Positions 56,301-64,000 are shown, counted from the stretch's first letter. The stretch is 64,000 nt of DNA from Rhizobium lusitanum (GCF_014189535.1 NZ_CP050308.1:2717001-2781000), one strand, 5' to 3'. The notes: generated by a model from the letters alone, not told the origin. Program-made: numbers and translations.

Positions 56301-56327
56301 TCAGTGTAGCTGATATGGCTACACTGA
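56301..56327. promoter_or_regulatory. Perfect 27-bp dyad in front of the dpp-type operon
   Basis: TCAGTGTAGC (56301-56310), spacer TGATATG and GCTACACTGA (56318-56327) are exact inverses with 10-bp arms. The site lies between the LysR gene stop (56358) and the binding-protein start (56190). No T-run follows closely on either strand, so an operator is more likely than a terminator. The adjacent LysR protein is the natural candidate, although the symmetric pair is T-N13-A, not T-N11-A. Confidence 0.7.
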
Positions 56328-56357
56328 TTTTGCCCGGTTGAAATCCATCGTCTCGGA

Positions 56358-57275
56358 TCAATCGCTTCTTCCCTTGTGGGCGACCTGTTCGCGCATGAAG
56401 CGCTCGATGAAGTCGAGAAGCTTGCCGGCGGCGAAGGACAGTTGGCGGTCCGGCGCAACGCAGAGATCGATCGGCGTCCTGATCCCCTTGCCGTCGGCGA
56501 TAGGTAGGGCCACGAGCTGGCCGGCCTGGATTTCCCGCTGCACGGTCAGTGCCGGCAGCATGGTGATCGCGGCTCCTCGCAGCACCAGTTCCTTCTGCAT
56601 TTCCAGCGAACTGCTCTCGAACACCGGGTCTAGCACCAACCCTTCGCGCTCGAACAGCGCATCGAAGGCCTGCCGCGCGCCGAAGGATCGGTCGGGCACG
56701 GCGAGCGAATGCGCCGCGAGTTCGGCAAGCGAGACTTCTTTGCGCGCCGCCAGCGGATGGCTGGTCGCGGCGATCACGTCATAGGTGATTTCGGAGCGTA
56801 GCCGCACCTTGGTTCCCGAGAGCGGCGGCGCGAACAGCGTCACGGCGATATCAGCCTCGGCGCCATTGACGGCCTCGATGGCGCTGCGGGCGCTGGTGAT
56901 GGTCACCTCGAAGCGCAGCTTCGGATAGCGTAGGCTGAATTCGGCAAGGGCCGGCGCCAGCAGGTTGGCGACGGTGGCGCCGCTGGCATAGACGCTGACG
57001 CGGCCGCGCTGCAGGCCCTTCAGATCTTCGATCAACTGATGCACATGGTCGAGTTCACGCAGCGTCCGTCCGGCGCGCACGGCCAGCAGCTCACCGGCGG
57101 CGGTCAGCTTGACGCCGCGGGCGCTACGCTCGACCAGCGGCGTGCCGAAATGATATTCGAGATTTTCGATCTGCCGGCTGATTGCCGTCGGCGCGACATT
57201 CAGGTTTTCCGCCGCCTGGCGCATGGAGTTGGTGCGTACCAGCTCGTCGAAATAGATCAGCGCCCGGATCTGCAT
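56358..57275 (-). CDS. LysR-family transcriptional regulator of the peptidase/transporter module
   Basis: 305-residue LTTR. HTH region RALIYFDELVRTNSMRQAAE then NVAPTAISRQIENLEYHFG, effector domain about 90-295. GGAG is about 9 nt before the ATG. It lies 14 bp after the DmpA-type hydrolase gene on the same strand, so regulator and hydrolase are co-transcribed, with the transporter genes next. This head-to-tail order, instead of the usual divergent one, places the probable operator downstream of the regulator gene. Confidence 0.88.
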   Translation of the reverse strand: MQIRALIYFDELVRTNSMRQAAENLNVAPTAISRQIENLEYHFGTPLVERSARGVKLTAAGELLAVRAGRTLRELDHVHQLIEDLKGLQRGRVSVYASGATVANLLAPALAEFSLRYPKLRFEVTITSARSAIEAVNGAEADIAVTLFAPPLSGTKVRLRSEITYDVIAATSHPLAARKEVSLAELAAHSLAVPDRSFGARQAFDALFEREGLVLDPVFESSSLEMQKELVLRGAAITMLPALTVQREIQAGQLVALPIADGKGIRTPIDLCVAPDRQLSFAAGKLLDFIERFMREQVAHKGRSD

Positions 57276-57289
57276 GAATGGATCTCCGG

Positions 57290-58288
57290 CTAGGCCGTTC
57301 GGTTGGGAAAGCGATCCCGCCAGGCCGGCTGCGCGCCCTCGACCGGCAGCGCCGTCGCCTCGTATACGCCGCGGGCAATCGCGCGCGCCATGACGATGGT
57401 GGCGAGGTGGCAGAGCTCCATGAAGCTCGGCATGTCGTCTCTTGGATGCTTGGCGGTGGAGGCGGCGAAAACCGTGTCGCCGTCGAGCGGCAGATGCGCC
57501 GGCAGAAGCGCGCGGGCAAGGCCGTCATGTCCGCAGATCGACAGACGATGTGCTTCCGCCTTGGTCAGCTGCGCATCGGTGACGATGGCGCCAATGGTGG
57601 TTGCCGTGACATTTCCGCCCTTCAGCCGCAGCCGCGTGTCGATGGTCTCAGGCATGCCGAGCCCGCCGAATTCGCCATTTTCTTCAAAAGGGGCCGCCCA
57701 GAAATGCGGACCGTCGCCGATGGTGGCGGTGCCAAGTGCATTGACGGCAACGATGGCCGCAATCCTGTGTCCCCGGCTGCTGACGGCGCTGGCCGAGCCG
57801 AGGCCGCCCTTGAGCGTCGCCGTCGTTGCGCCGGTGCCAGCGCCAACTGTGCCGAGCGCAAAAGTGCCCTTTTTCGCTGCCTCGAAGGCGGCGTAACCCA
57901 TGTCGCGATAGGGCGAATGCAGGCCCCAGTCCTTGTTACCGCCATTGATGAGATCGAAGAGGATCGCCTGCGGCACGAGGGGAATGAGCGCCGTTCCGAT
58001 CTGTAGGCCCCGCCCGATCTCGCGCAGGCCCGCCTGCACGCCGCCGGCCGCGTCGAGCCCAAAGGCCGAGCCGCCCGACAGCACCAGGCCATCGACCGTG
58101 CTGACGGTCATCGCCGGATCGAGCAATGCCGTGTCCCGCCCGCCCGGTGCGCCGCCAAGCACGGAGCCGGAGGCAATCGCCGGCTCGTCGAAGATGATGG
58201 CGGTAACGCCAGAGCCGAGCGCAAGGTCTGTGGAATGACCGACGGCGAGGCCGTCGATGTCGGTCAGGAGATTGAGTAGATCAGCCAA
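57290..58288 (-). CDS. P1 family peptidase (DmpA/NylC-type, self-processing hydrolase)
   Basis: 332-residue N-terminal-nucleophile hydrolase of the S58/DmpA family, which includes D-aminopeptidases, beta-aminopeptidases and the nylon-oligomer hydrolase NylC. Family blocks are GSVLGGAPGGRDTALLDP, VDGLVLSGGSAFGLDAAGG, GTVGAGTGATTATLKGGLGS and TIGAIVTDAQLTKAEAHRL. By analogy with NylC (nucleophile Thr at the TIGV-type start of the small chain), self-cleavage is likely before Thr230/Thr231 in VTATTIGA. The start is TTG at 58288 with AAGGA 8-9 nt upstream. The product is cytosolic, as no signal peptide is visible. Confidence 0.87.
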   Translation of the reverse strand: MADLLNLLTDIDGLAVGHSTDLALGSGVTAIIFDEPAIASGSVLGGAPGGRDTALLDPAMTVSTVDGLVLSGGSAFGLDAAGGVQAGLREIGRGLQIGTALIPLVPQAILFDLINGGNKDWGLHSPYRDMGYAAFEAAKKGTFALGTVGAGTGATTATLKGGLGSASAVSSRGHRIAAIVAVNALGTATIGDGPHFWAAPFEENGEFGGLGMPETIDTRLRLKGGNVTATTIGAIVTDAQLTKAEAHRLSICGHDGLARALLPAHLPLDGDTVFAASTAKHPRDDMPSFMELCHLATIVMARAIARGVYEATALPVEGAQPAWRDRFPNRTA

Positions 58289-58393
58289 TGAAAAATCCTT
58301 CGCCTTTCGAAGCGCGAGGTTGTCATGGCGATAGGATCGCAAAGAGGGGGAAAAGACAAGATGGGTTTGTGGGAGGTGGTGCTGCTGGGGCCG

Positions 58394-58556
58394 ACCCTGG
58401 TGGTTCGAGACGGCCCTGTGGGCCTCCTCACCATGAGGGCGGAGCGACCTTTGTCTCGGGTGAACTACGGCTTACTTCCGAAGCGGAAGCGAAATTGGTT
58501 TGTTTATGAGTGCGGAAGATCAATTCTCACCCTGAGCTTGTCGAAGGGCGAGGGCG
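58394..58556. repeat. Dispersed intergenic repeat fragments
   Basis: Two pieces resemble short repeats common in rhizobial and related genomes. One covers about 58394-58440, around TGGTTCGAGACGGCCC with the GGCCC-TGT-GGGCC hairpin (58412-58424) and TCCTCACCATGAGGGC. The other covers about 58525-58556, around CACCCTGAGCTTGTCGAAGG. They occupy most of the 315-bp gap between the hydrolase start and the small gene at 58604; I see no gene in that gap. Confidence 0.55.
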
Positions 58557-58589
58557 GGTAATGGGTGATTTGGGGATGCAAAAGTGGCG

Positions 58590-58624
58590 GCTAAGCCGAT
58601 CCATCAAACGTGGATCGGCTTAGC
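58590..58624 (-). terminator. 14-bp perfect hairpin overlapping the stop codon of the small gene
   Basis: GCTAAGCCGATCCA (58590-58603) and TGGATCGGCTTAGC (58611-58624) are exact inverses around a 7-nt loop that contains the gene's stop codon. On the minus strand a short TTTT occurs about 6 nt past the stem. It is probably a terminator or mRNA-stabilising 3' structure. Confidence 0.6.
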
Positions 58625-58798
58625 CTGTTGGCGTGAGAGGAGATCGCGGATGGCGAGCTTGACCTCGTCCGTGTTTCTGAAACGCTGTTCGTCCAGATCA
58701 TGGACATGGTATTTCACGGCGATGAACTTCAGCCGGTCTTCATCCGGAATAACGATGCCGACGGGAACGCCAGCATATTCGATAACTTGCTTCTTCAT
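58604..58798 (-). CDS. Small hypothetical protein
   Basis: 64 residues from ATG at 58798 with GGAGGGA about 9 nt upstream (a GTG at 58807 is too close to that site). Acidic/basic mixed sequence with IEYAGVPVGIVIPDEDRLKF and an helical C-terminus (DEVKLAIRDLLSRQQ). I do not recognise a named family; it resembles small rhizobial DUFs with a beta hairpin followed by a helix. The stop lies within a strong hairpin, so the final codons are part of the stem. Confidence 0.68.
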   Translation of the reverse strand: MKKQVIEYAGVPVGIVIPDEDRLKFIAVKYHVHDLDEQRFRNTDEVKLAIRDLLSRQQAKPIHV

Positions 58799-58807
58799 AA
58801 AAAACAC

Positions 58808-59311
58808 TCCCTCCGCACCCTAGCGGCGCAGACACGACGAATTGACTGTTTGAATCCGATTAGGGGACGAACGTCACATTCGACAGCACGGGCGGGAGAG
58901 CACGCCCGAACGGTCATGGCCAAGCACGGCCCACCCAAGGATCGAGGCGATGAGCTTGATATTCAGCATGTCACTTTCCTTAGTTGGTGTTGTACTTGTT
59001 CTGGCTCCGCTCAAGGGAGCCGGTGATCCGGTGTGCTATTGTCTACAACCTTAGCAGAGAATAGCGATTCTATCTCCGGAAACATATTCCGAAAGATGTC
59101 AAAATATCGACGATCGGTAAAATATAATTCCGTACCTGGCTAATTACGGGGATGGTTGTATCAACCTCCGCGCAACCTCCCGTAGCGGAACGGCATCGCC
59201 GATCACCGAGAGACAGATAGGAATTACCGCGAGATTCGACAATCCCCAAAAGGCACTAAAAATCACTCGCCGCTAAATTACCCTAATGGTTAACGCCGCC
59301 GCCAGGAGAGA
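58808..59311. other. 504-bp intergenic region with one possible short ORF
   Basis: No recognised gene. The only item I would mark is a 34-codon reading frame (58950-59054), listed separately. The part from about 59060 to 59311 is more A/T-rich and shows no repeat, terminator or promoter I can support. It lies upstream of the small gene and downstream of the fusion gene, both on the minus strand. Confidence 0.5.
58950..59054 (+). CDS. Possible 34-residue hydrophobic peptide
   Basis: ATG at 58950 with GAGG about 3 nt and AAGGA about 12 nt upstream. It encodes MSLIFSMSLSLVGVVLVLAP followed by a short tail with two Cys (VCYCLQP) and a TAG stop. The hydrophobic N-terminus could be a membrane segment or a signal sequence. 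There is no homology I can name, and chance occurrence is possible. Confidence 0.25.
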   Translation: MSLIFSMSLSLVGVVLVLAPLKGAGDPVCYCLQP

Positions 59312-62239
59312 TTAGACTGTATCTTCCAAAGCCTTTTCCAAGGCTTTAACGAAGAAGTCGGCGCTCTCGGCCGAAAGGCAAAGCGGCGGTTTGATCTTCA
59401 ACACATTCAGGTGATCGCCGGTCGGCTGCATGATGACGCCGAGATCGAGCAGCCGGTCGCAGATATCAGCCGTTTCTTCCGTGGCGGGCGTCAGCGTCTC
59501 GCGGTTGCGGACGAACTCGACGCCGAGATAAAGACCCGTGCCGTGCACCGCGCCGATCAACGGAAAACGCTCCATAAGTGCTGCCAGCCCTGCCTTCAGA
59601 TGATCGCCGACCACGCGGGCATTCTCCTGCAGGCCCTCGTCCCTGATGATGTCGAGCACGGTGAGGCCGACGACCGAGCTCACCGGACTGCCGCCGGCCG
59701 AGGAGAAGAAATAGCCTTCCTTTTCCAGCGATTCGGCAATCTCGCGACGGGTGATGACCGCGCCGAGCGGATGACCGTTGCCCATGCCCTTGGCAATCGT
59801 GATGATATCCGGCACGACGCCCTGTTGCTCGAAGCCCCAGAAATGATGGCCGAGCCGGCCGTAGCCCACCTGCACCTCGTCGGCGATGCAGAGGCCGCCG
59901 CGCCCGCGCACGGCGGCATAGACGTCGGTGAGGTAGCCGTCCGGCAGCGCGATGCCGCCGGCATTGCCATAGACCGGTTCGGCGATAAAGCCGGCAAGGC
60001 CGTCGCCCTTCTCGTCGATTGCCTCCAGCACCGTCGTAACGCTGGCCACGTAGTCCGCGCCCGAATCAGGACCCAGGAACGGGCCACGATAGGTATTGGG
60101 CGAAACGACGGGATGCACCCAGTCCGGCCGCGTCGTCAGCGCCTGCGGATTATCGGCGATGGAGGTCGAGACGGCGTCGCTTGCCAGCGTCCAGCCATGA
60201 TAGGCCTCCAACAGGCACAACATGTTTTTTTTGCCCGTATGCGCCCAGGCAAGCCTTATGGCGAGGTCGTTGGCCTCGGAGCCGCTGTTGACCAGGAAGA
60301 CGCTGTCGAGACCGTCGGGTGCCAGCGCCGCCAGCCGCTCGGAAAACTCGGTGACAGCGGCGTAGTGGAAGCGGGAGTTGGTGTTGAGCCGCGACCATTG
60401 TTGCTCGACCGCCGCCGTCAGGCGCGGATGCGCATGGCCGAGCATGGTGACGTTGTTGACCATGTCGAGATAGGCGCGGCCTTCCATGTCGAACAGGAAT
60501 TCGCGCCAGCCGCGCTCAATTTGCGGCGGGATCTCGTAATAATGCTTCTGCGGCCCGGCGAAATGCGCCTCGCGCCGCGCAAGCAGGGCTGCGCTGTCTT
60601 CTCGCGGCGCTTCGCAGGCAGGATTCAGAAGGACTGATGGCGAGGGGCAGACGGCCGACCAGCCATCCGCCTGATGCGCGACGGCAAAGAGCGGCGGCAC
60701 CAGCGATGGCGAGCGACAAAGCTGGACGCGCAGGCCACCGACCGCCGAGCCCTCTCCGGCGATGGTGCCGATGGTCGCTCCCTGTTCGATCTCGGCGCCT
60801 TCTTCCAGCGTGCAATCGATACCGTCGAGATGCAGGCTGACCGCGTCGCTCACCAGAACCAGATGCTGGCCGTCCCATTGGATGCGTCCGGCAAAGGGAG
60901 CGGCGACCGTCGTTCCGGCGGGCAGGCAGACATCGCTATGCAGCGCAAAATTCTGCGGCGGCGTCATGCCGAGGAGATCGCCGCGGGACAGGCGGAATTC
61001 GCCATAACGCGTTGCCGCCGTACCGGAGGCTGCCGCTTCCTTGGCGAGCAGCCGCCAGTCCATGTCGGGCTTGCGCCAGTTGCCGTTAGTAAAATGCGGG
61101 CTGGTTGCGGACAGATCGACGGCGGCGATGGTGTCCGGCGTGATATCCGGCAGCAGCGCTGACCAGCCCTCAGTGGCGATCGGGGCGATATCGATGGAGA
61201 CAGCACGCAGGATGGCGGCTTCCATCACGTCCGGATCGGCGCCGGTGGCGACTTCGAAGATCTCGCGTTCATGCTCGAGATTGCCGCGCACATAATCGTT
61301 CTCGGGGTCGATAGAGAGTTGCTGCTCGCCGCTAGCGGCAAGGATCACGGCGCGGGCGACGATCAGCGGCCACAGCGCCTTCAGTTCGGCTTCCTCGAGC
61401 GGATAGACCGCGTGATAGGCCTTGATGGCCGGGATGACGACGAAGGGGTCGCCTTCGGCATGGTGCAGCAGCGAGGCGCAGGTAACGGCGAGGTCGCCCG
61501 CCAGCCAGCCCTGGATGATGTCGCCGAAATCGATCACCCCGTCCGGGATGGGCTGGCCATGCGCGTCCGGATGGCAGACGACATTGTCGTCGGTGACGTC
61601 ATGGTGGACGGGCTGCACGCGAAGTCCGCTCGCGAGCGGCTGGATCCGCTTGACGGCTGCGACCATCGCCTTGGCGATGCGGTCGCGCGCGTCGTGATCC
61701 GTGATCGCCGACAGCAGCTGCACGGCAACCGGTCCGGCGCGTCGCAGGTCCCATTGCAGATTGCGATGGAGGCCGGGATGGTCGAAATCGGCGAGCTCGC
61801 GGGCAAGCCGCGCCGAGAGGGCGCCGAGTGCCGCGATAGAGGCGAGCGGCAGATGCTTGCGCTGCGTCAGCGATTGGCCGGGGAGGTAGCTCAGCAGGCG
61901 AACGAGATAATCCTGCTCGCGAAGGGTGACGGCGAGAATATCCCGGCCGTTCAGCGACGGCACTATATTGGGGACGCGCGGCGCCTCCGGTTTGGCGTGT
62001 AGATGGCGGATGGCGGCATTCTGCGCCTCCAGCTCCACCGTGTCATATTCGGTCCGGCAGACCTTCAGAACATAGTTGTTCGTGCCGGTATCGACGCGGT
62101 AGTTGCGATCCTGCTGGCTGCCAAGTTCGGTGAGCATTCCGGACAGACCGTAGTGCGTCTGCAGGAGTTCCGCTGCTTCCTCCGGCGTGATGTCCGGTCT
62201 TGGCAGTTGCATACGATTGACGAGCGCGGCGTCGGTCAT
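59312..62239 (-). CDS. Fusion of APH-type kinase, M23-like domain and class III aminotransferase
   Basis: 975-residue three-part protein. Residues about 20-330 are an aminoglycoside-phosphotransferase/homoserine-kinase-like kinase, with Brenner motif VHHDVTDDNV (Asp214) and VIDFGD (Asp237, Asp240). Residues about 420-525 resemble a peptidase M23/biotinyl-like beta domain, without a complete HxxxD/HxH metal set. Residues about 550-975 are a class III PLP enzyme, with Asp787 (IADEVQVGYG) and PLP-lysine Lys817 (IAKGMGNG). The C-terminal part resembles the AGXT2L phospho-lyases, which act on phosphorylated amino alcohols. A kinase plus lyase converting an ethanolamine- or hydroxylysine-like compound to an aldehyde is the best guess. 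GGGGGAG precedes the ATG. Confidence 0.87.
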   Translation of the reverse strand: MTDAALVNRMQLPRPDITPEEAAELLQTHYGLSGMLTELGSQQDRNYRVDTGTNNYVLKVCRTEYDTVELEAQNAAIRHLHAKPEAPRVPNIVPSLNGRDILAVTLREQDYLVRLLSYLPGQSLTQRKHLPLASIAALGALSARLARELADFDHPGLHRNLQWDLRRAGPVAVQLLSAITDHDARDRIAKAMVAAVKRIQPLASGLRVQPVHHDVTDDNVVCHPDAHGQPIPDGVIDFGDIIQGWLAGDLAVTCASLLHHAEGDPFVVIPAIKAYHAVYPLEEAELKALWPLIVARAVILAASGEQQLSIDPENDYVRGNLEHEREIFEVATGADPDVMEAAILRAVSIDIAPIATEGWSALLPDITPDTIAAVDLSATSPHFTNGNWRKPDMDWRLLAKEAAASGTAATRYGEFRLSRGDLLGMTPPQNFALHSDVCLPAGTTVAAPFAGRIQWDGQHLVLVSDAVSLHLDGIDCTLEEGAEIEQGATIGTIAGEGSAVGGLRVQLCRSPSLVPPLFAVAHQADGWSAVCPSPSVLLNPACEAPREDSAALLARREAHFAGPQKHYYEIPPQIERGWREFLFDMEGRAYLDMVNNVTMLGHAHPRLTAAVEQQWSRLNTNSRFHYAAVTEFSERLAALAPDGLDSVFLVNSGSEANDLAIRLAWAHTGKKNMLCLLEAYHGWTLASDAVSTSIADNPQALTTRPDWVHPVVSPNTYRGPFLGPDSGADYVASVTTVLEAIDEKGDGLAGFIAEPVYGNAGGIALPDGYLTDVYAAVRGRGGLCIADEVQVGYGRLGHHFWGFEQQGVVPDIITIAKGMGNGHPLGAVITRREIAESLEKEGYFFSSAGGSPVSSVVGLTVLDIIRDEGLQENARVVGDHLKAGLAALMERFPLIGAVHGTGLYLGVEFVRNRETLTPATEETADICDRLLDLGVIMQPTGDHLNVLKIKPPLCLSAESADFFVKALEKALEDTV

Positions 62240-62371
62240 GGCTCCCCCGGATGGTTCATCTCAGTCGACACTAAACCATTCCGTCCTAAAGATAATCACC
62301 GAAAACAAACAGGGTGAACGGACTATAGGATGGAAGATAGGCCACCGATCGCGCCTGCCTAGGTGCAGACG

Positions 62372-62929
62372 TCACTCAACCTCGATCGAATAGCTGCAGC
62401 CGGCCAGCGTCTTGCCGGGATGGGTGTCGACGGTCGAGACATTCAGGGTTATGCGCGAATGCAGCACCGTGTCGGAGTTTTCCAGTTGCTCCTTGCTGGA
62501 GACGATCTCTTTTTCGCCAAGGAACTTGCCTGGTGTGTCGACGGCAACTTTGATGCCAAGCTGCTTGGCGAGCGGATGCGGATCGGCCTCATCGAGCACG
62601 GCCAGTGGACCGGAGGGGGCGAAGGCAACCCTGTCGGTCTGTCGGCCGAAAACGGTGATCGGCTTCTCCAGCTTGAATTCCCGAAGCATGAGATTGTCGG
62701 ACGGCAGCTCGGTGACGCCCATCAGCTTCATCGCCTCGACGCTCCCAGGCCCGGTCAGCCACATGGCAAAGCCGTTGTAGCTCGGCACATCGTAGCTGGT
62801 GCATTCGACCAGCTTGGCGAGATCGACCTTCAAGGGATCGTCCTCGGTCGTGGCGGCGATCGAGCCTTGCGCCGTCACGAGCATGATAAGGGCCGAAAGC
62901 GGCAGGATTCTATTCAGGTGTGACGGCAA
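62372..62929 (-). CDS. Secreted hypothetical protein
   Basis: 185 residues from TTG at 62929, which has GGAGGGG upstream. The N-terminal signal peptide (ILPLSALIMLVTAQGSIAA) points to the periplasm. The rest is a soluble domain with two Cys (near residues 43 and 178) and no motif I recognise. It is a single gene between the fusion gene (about 130 bp downstream) and purU. Confidence 0.72.
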   Translation of the reverse strand: MPSHLNRILPLSALIMLVTAQGSIAATTEDDPLKVDLAKLVECTSYDVPSYNGFAMWLTGPGSVEAMKLMGVTELPSDNLMLREFKLEKPITVFGRQTDRVAFAPSGPLAVLDEADPHPLAKQLGIKVAVDTPGKFLGEKEIVSSKEQLENSDTVLHSRITLNVSTVDTHPGKTLAGCSYSIEVE

Positions 62930-63015
62930 TTTCCCCTCCGCACTGCCAGGCGATTCGATATCGGCCGTATTAGATCGTATTTTGGAGGGGAAAGAAAACA
63001 GGGGTCGACCGCGTC

Positions 63016-63900
63016 TTACCCCATCCTCTCGGATGCATAGCTTCCCGGGCTTGCCGGGAAGACGATGGTGCGGTTGCCGTTGAGGAAGGTGCGGTAGTGG
63101 ATATGGGCGTGGATGGCACGCGCCAGTACCTGGCTTTCGACATCACGGCCGATCGAGACGTAATCGTCCGCCGACTGCGCATGCGTGATCCGCGCCGTGT
63201 CCTGCTCGATGATCGGACCCTCGTCCAGATCGGCAGTGACATAATGCGCGGTTGCCCCGATCAGCTTTACGCCGCGCTCATAGGCCTGCTTATAGGGGTT
63301 GGCTCCCTTGAAGCTCGGCAGGAAGGAATGGTGGATGTTGATGATCCGTCCCGACATCTTGCTGCACATCGAATCCGACAGGATCTGCATATAGCGGGCC
63401 AGCACAATCAGTTCGGTGCCGGTCTGTTCGACCACATCCATGATCCGGGCTTCCGCCTGCGGCTTGTTGGCCTTGGTCACCGGAATATGGTGGAAGGGAA
63501 TGTCGTGGTTCACCACCACCTTCTGGTATTCAAAGTGATTGGAGACGACACCGACGATGTCGATCGGCAGTGCGCCGATCTTCCAGCGGTAGAGCAGGTC
63601 ATTCAGACAATGACCGAAGCGCGAGACCATCAGCAGCACCTTCATGCGCTTCTGGGTATCGTGGATCTCGGCCTCCATCTCGAATTTGGCCGCGATCGGC
63701 TTGAAGCCCTCAAGCAGCGCCTCCTGGCCGATGCCCTCTTCGGACACAAAACTGACCCGCATGAAGAACTTGCCGGTATCCAGATCGTCGAACTGGCTGG
63801 AATCGACGATGTTGCAGCCCTGATCCGCCAGATAGTTGGCAATCGCCGCAACAATCCCCCGCGTCGAGTGGCACGATACCGTGAGTACGAAATGCGTCAT
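63016..63900 (-). CDS. purU: Formyltetrahydrofolate deformylase
   Basis: Hydrolyses 10-formyl-THF to formate and THF, balancing one-carbon pools and feeding formate-dependent purine synthesis. The 294 residues comprise an N-terminal ACT domain (about 1-80, FVLTVSCHSTRGIVAAIANY) and a C-terminal formyltransferase-fold domain. The active-site blocks are NIHHSFLPSFKGANPY and DLDEGPIIEQD (family Asn-His-Asp). A purine-rich GAAGAGAGAAG lies before the ATG at 63900. The remaining 100 bp of the window (63901-64000) show nothing I can name. Confidence 0.94.
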   Translation of the reverse strand: MTHFVLTVSCHSTRGIVAAIANYLADQGCNIVDSSQFDDLDTGKFFMRVSFVSEEGIGQEALLEGFKPIAAKFEMEAEIHDTQKRMKVLLMVSRFGHCLNDLLYRWKIGALPIDIVGVVSNHFEYQKVVVNHDIPFHHIPVTKANKPQAEARIMDVVEQTGTELIVLARYMQILSDSMCSKMSGRIINIHHSFLPSFKGANPYKQAYERGVKLIGATAHYVTADLDEGPIIEQDTARITHAQSADDYVSIGRDVESQVLARAIHAHIHYRTFLNGNRTIVFPASPGSYASERMG

Positions 63901-64000
63901 ATCTCTTCTCTCTTCCGCCGGTGTGCCCGCTTGTTTTGGCGCCCGCCTGCTTAAATCAAATCGAAACTATGGGGAATATGCCCCTCAACCATGTTTCCAC

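Overview
The window is about 61-62% GC. It looks like a chromosomal segment of a Rhizobium-type alphaproteobacterium (Rhizobiales). The supporting signs are a Yej peptide importer of rhizobial layout, an alphaproteobacterial Flp/Tad pilus cluster using the cpa gene order, a pair of RIME-like palindromic elements, and start codons that are often GTG or TTG behind good ribosome binding sites. I see no transposase, integrase, phage gene or CRISPR array. This is core or long-resident DNA, not a recent island.

Layout. 1-6.9 kb: yejABEF oligopeptide importer followed by a 2-hydroxyacid dehydrogenase. 7.1-10.7 kb: pncB with a terminator, then a large MscS-type channel. 10.7-22.4 kb: many short units of redox or detoxification enzymes and exporters (SDR, Old Yellow Enzyme, alpha/beta hydrolase, NmrA-like, ABM monooxygenase, TauE-like, MFS, aldo-keto reductase), each beside its own one-component regulator (AraC, MarR, two LysR, HxlR). 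Clear dyad operators lie in several of these gaps. 22.46 kb: tRNA-Ser(GGA). 23.4-35.0 kb: a nucleoside uptake and salvage block. A BMP-type ABC importer, cdd, punA, deoC and deoA lie on the plus strand, and upp, add and deoB on the minus strand. deoB carries a one-base frameshift. 35.1-47.9 kb: the tad/cpa pilus locus. A minus-strand unit (two TadE-like pseudopilins and a stand-alone CpaC N-terminal-domain protein) diverges from pilA-cpaABCDEF-tadBC, with a TadD-like TPR lipoprotein beyond a LysE exporter. 48-51.4 kb: an M17 aminopeptidase, the RIME pair, a MarR-like protein plus an NlpC/P60 hydrolase, and a small hypothetical. 51.4-58.3 kb: one minus-strand module of DmpA/NylC-type hydrolase, LysR, dipeptide ABC importer and amidase, with a perfect 27-bp dyad in front of the transporter. 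58.3-64 kb: dispersed repeats, a small hypothetical, a 975-residue fusion of kinase, M23-like and class III aminotransferase domains, a secreted hypothetical, and purU.

How the genes fit together. In the nucleoside block, imported nucleosides are deaminated (cdd, add) and split by phosphorolysis (punA, deoA). The pentose 1-phosphates would pass through phosphopentomutase (deoB) to the aldolase (deoC), and upp recovers uracil. The deoB frameshift breaks the link between phosphorolysis and deoC unless another copy exists. The DmpA/amidase/Dpp block reads as a substrate-inducible uptake-and-hydrolysis pathway for small peptides or amides. The 975-residue protein is best read as a kinase joined to a phospho-lyase acting on an amino-alcohol type substrate. 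The most interesting items are that fusion, the DmpA-LysR-Dpp-amidase module with its operator, the deoB lesion, and the set of unassigned palindromic operators.
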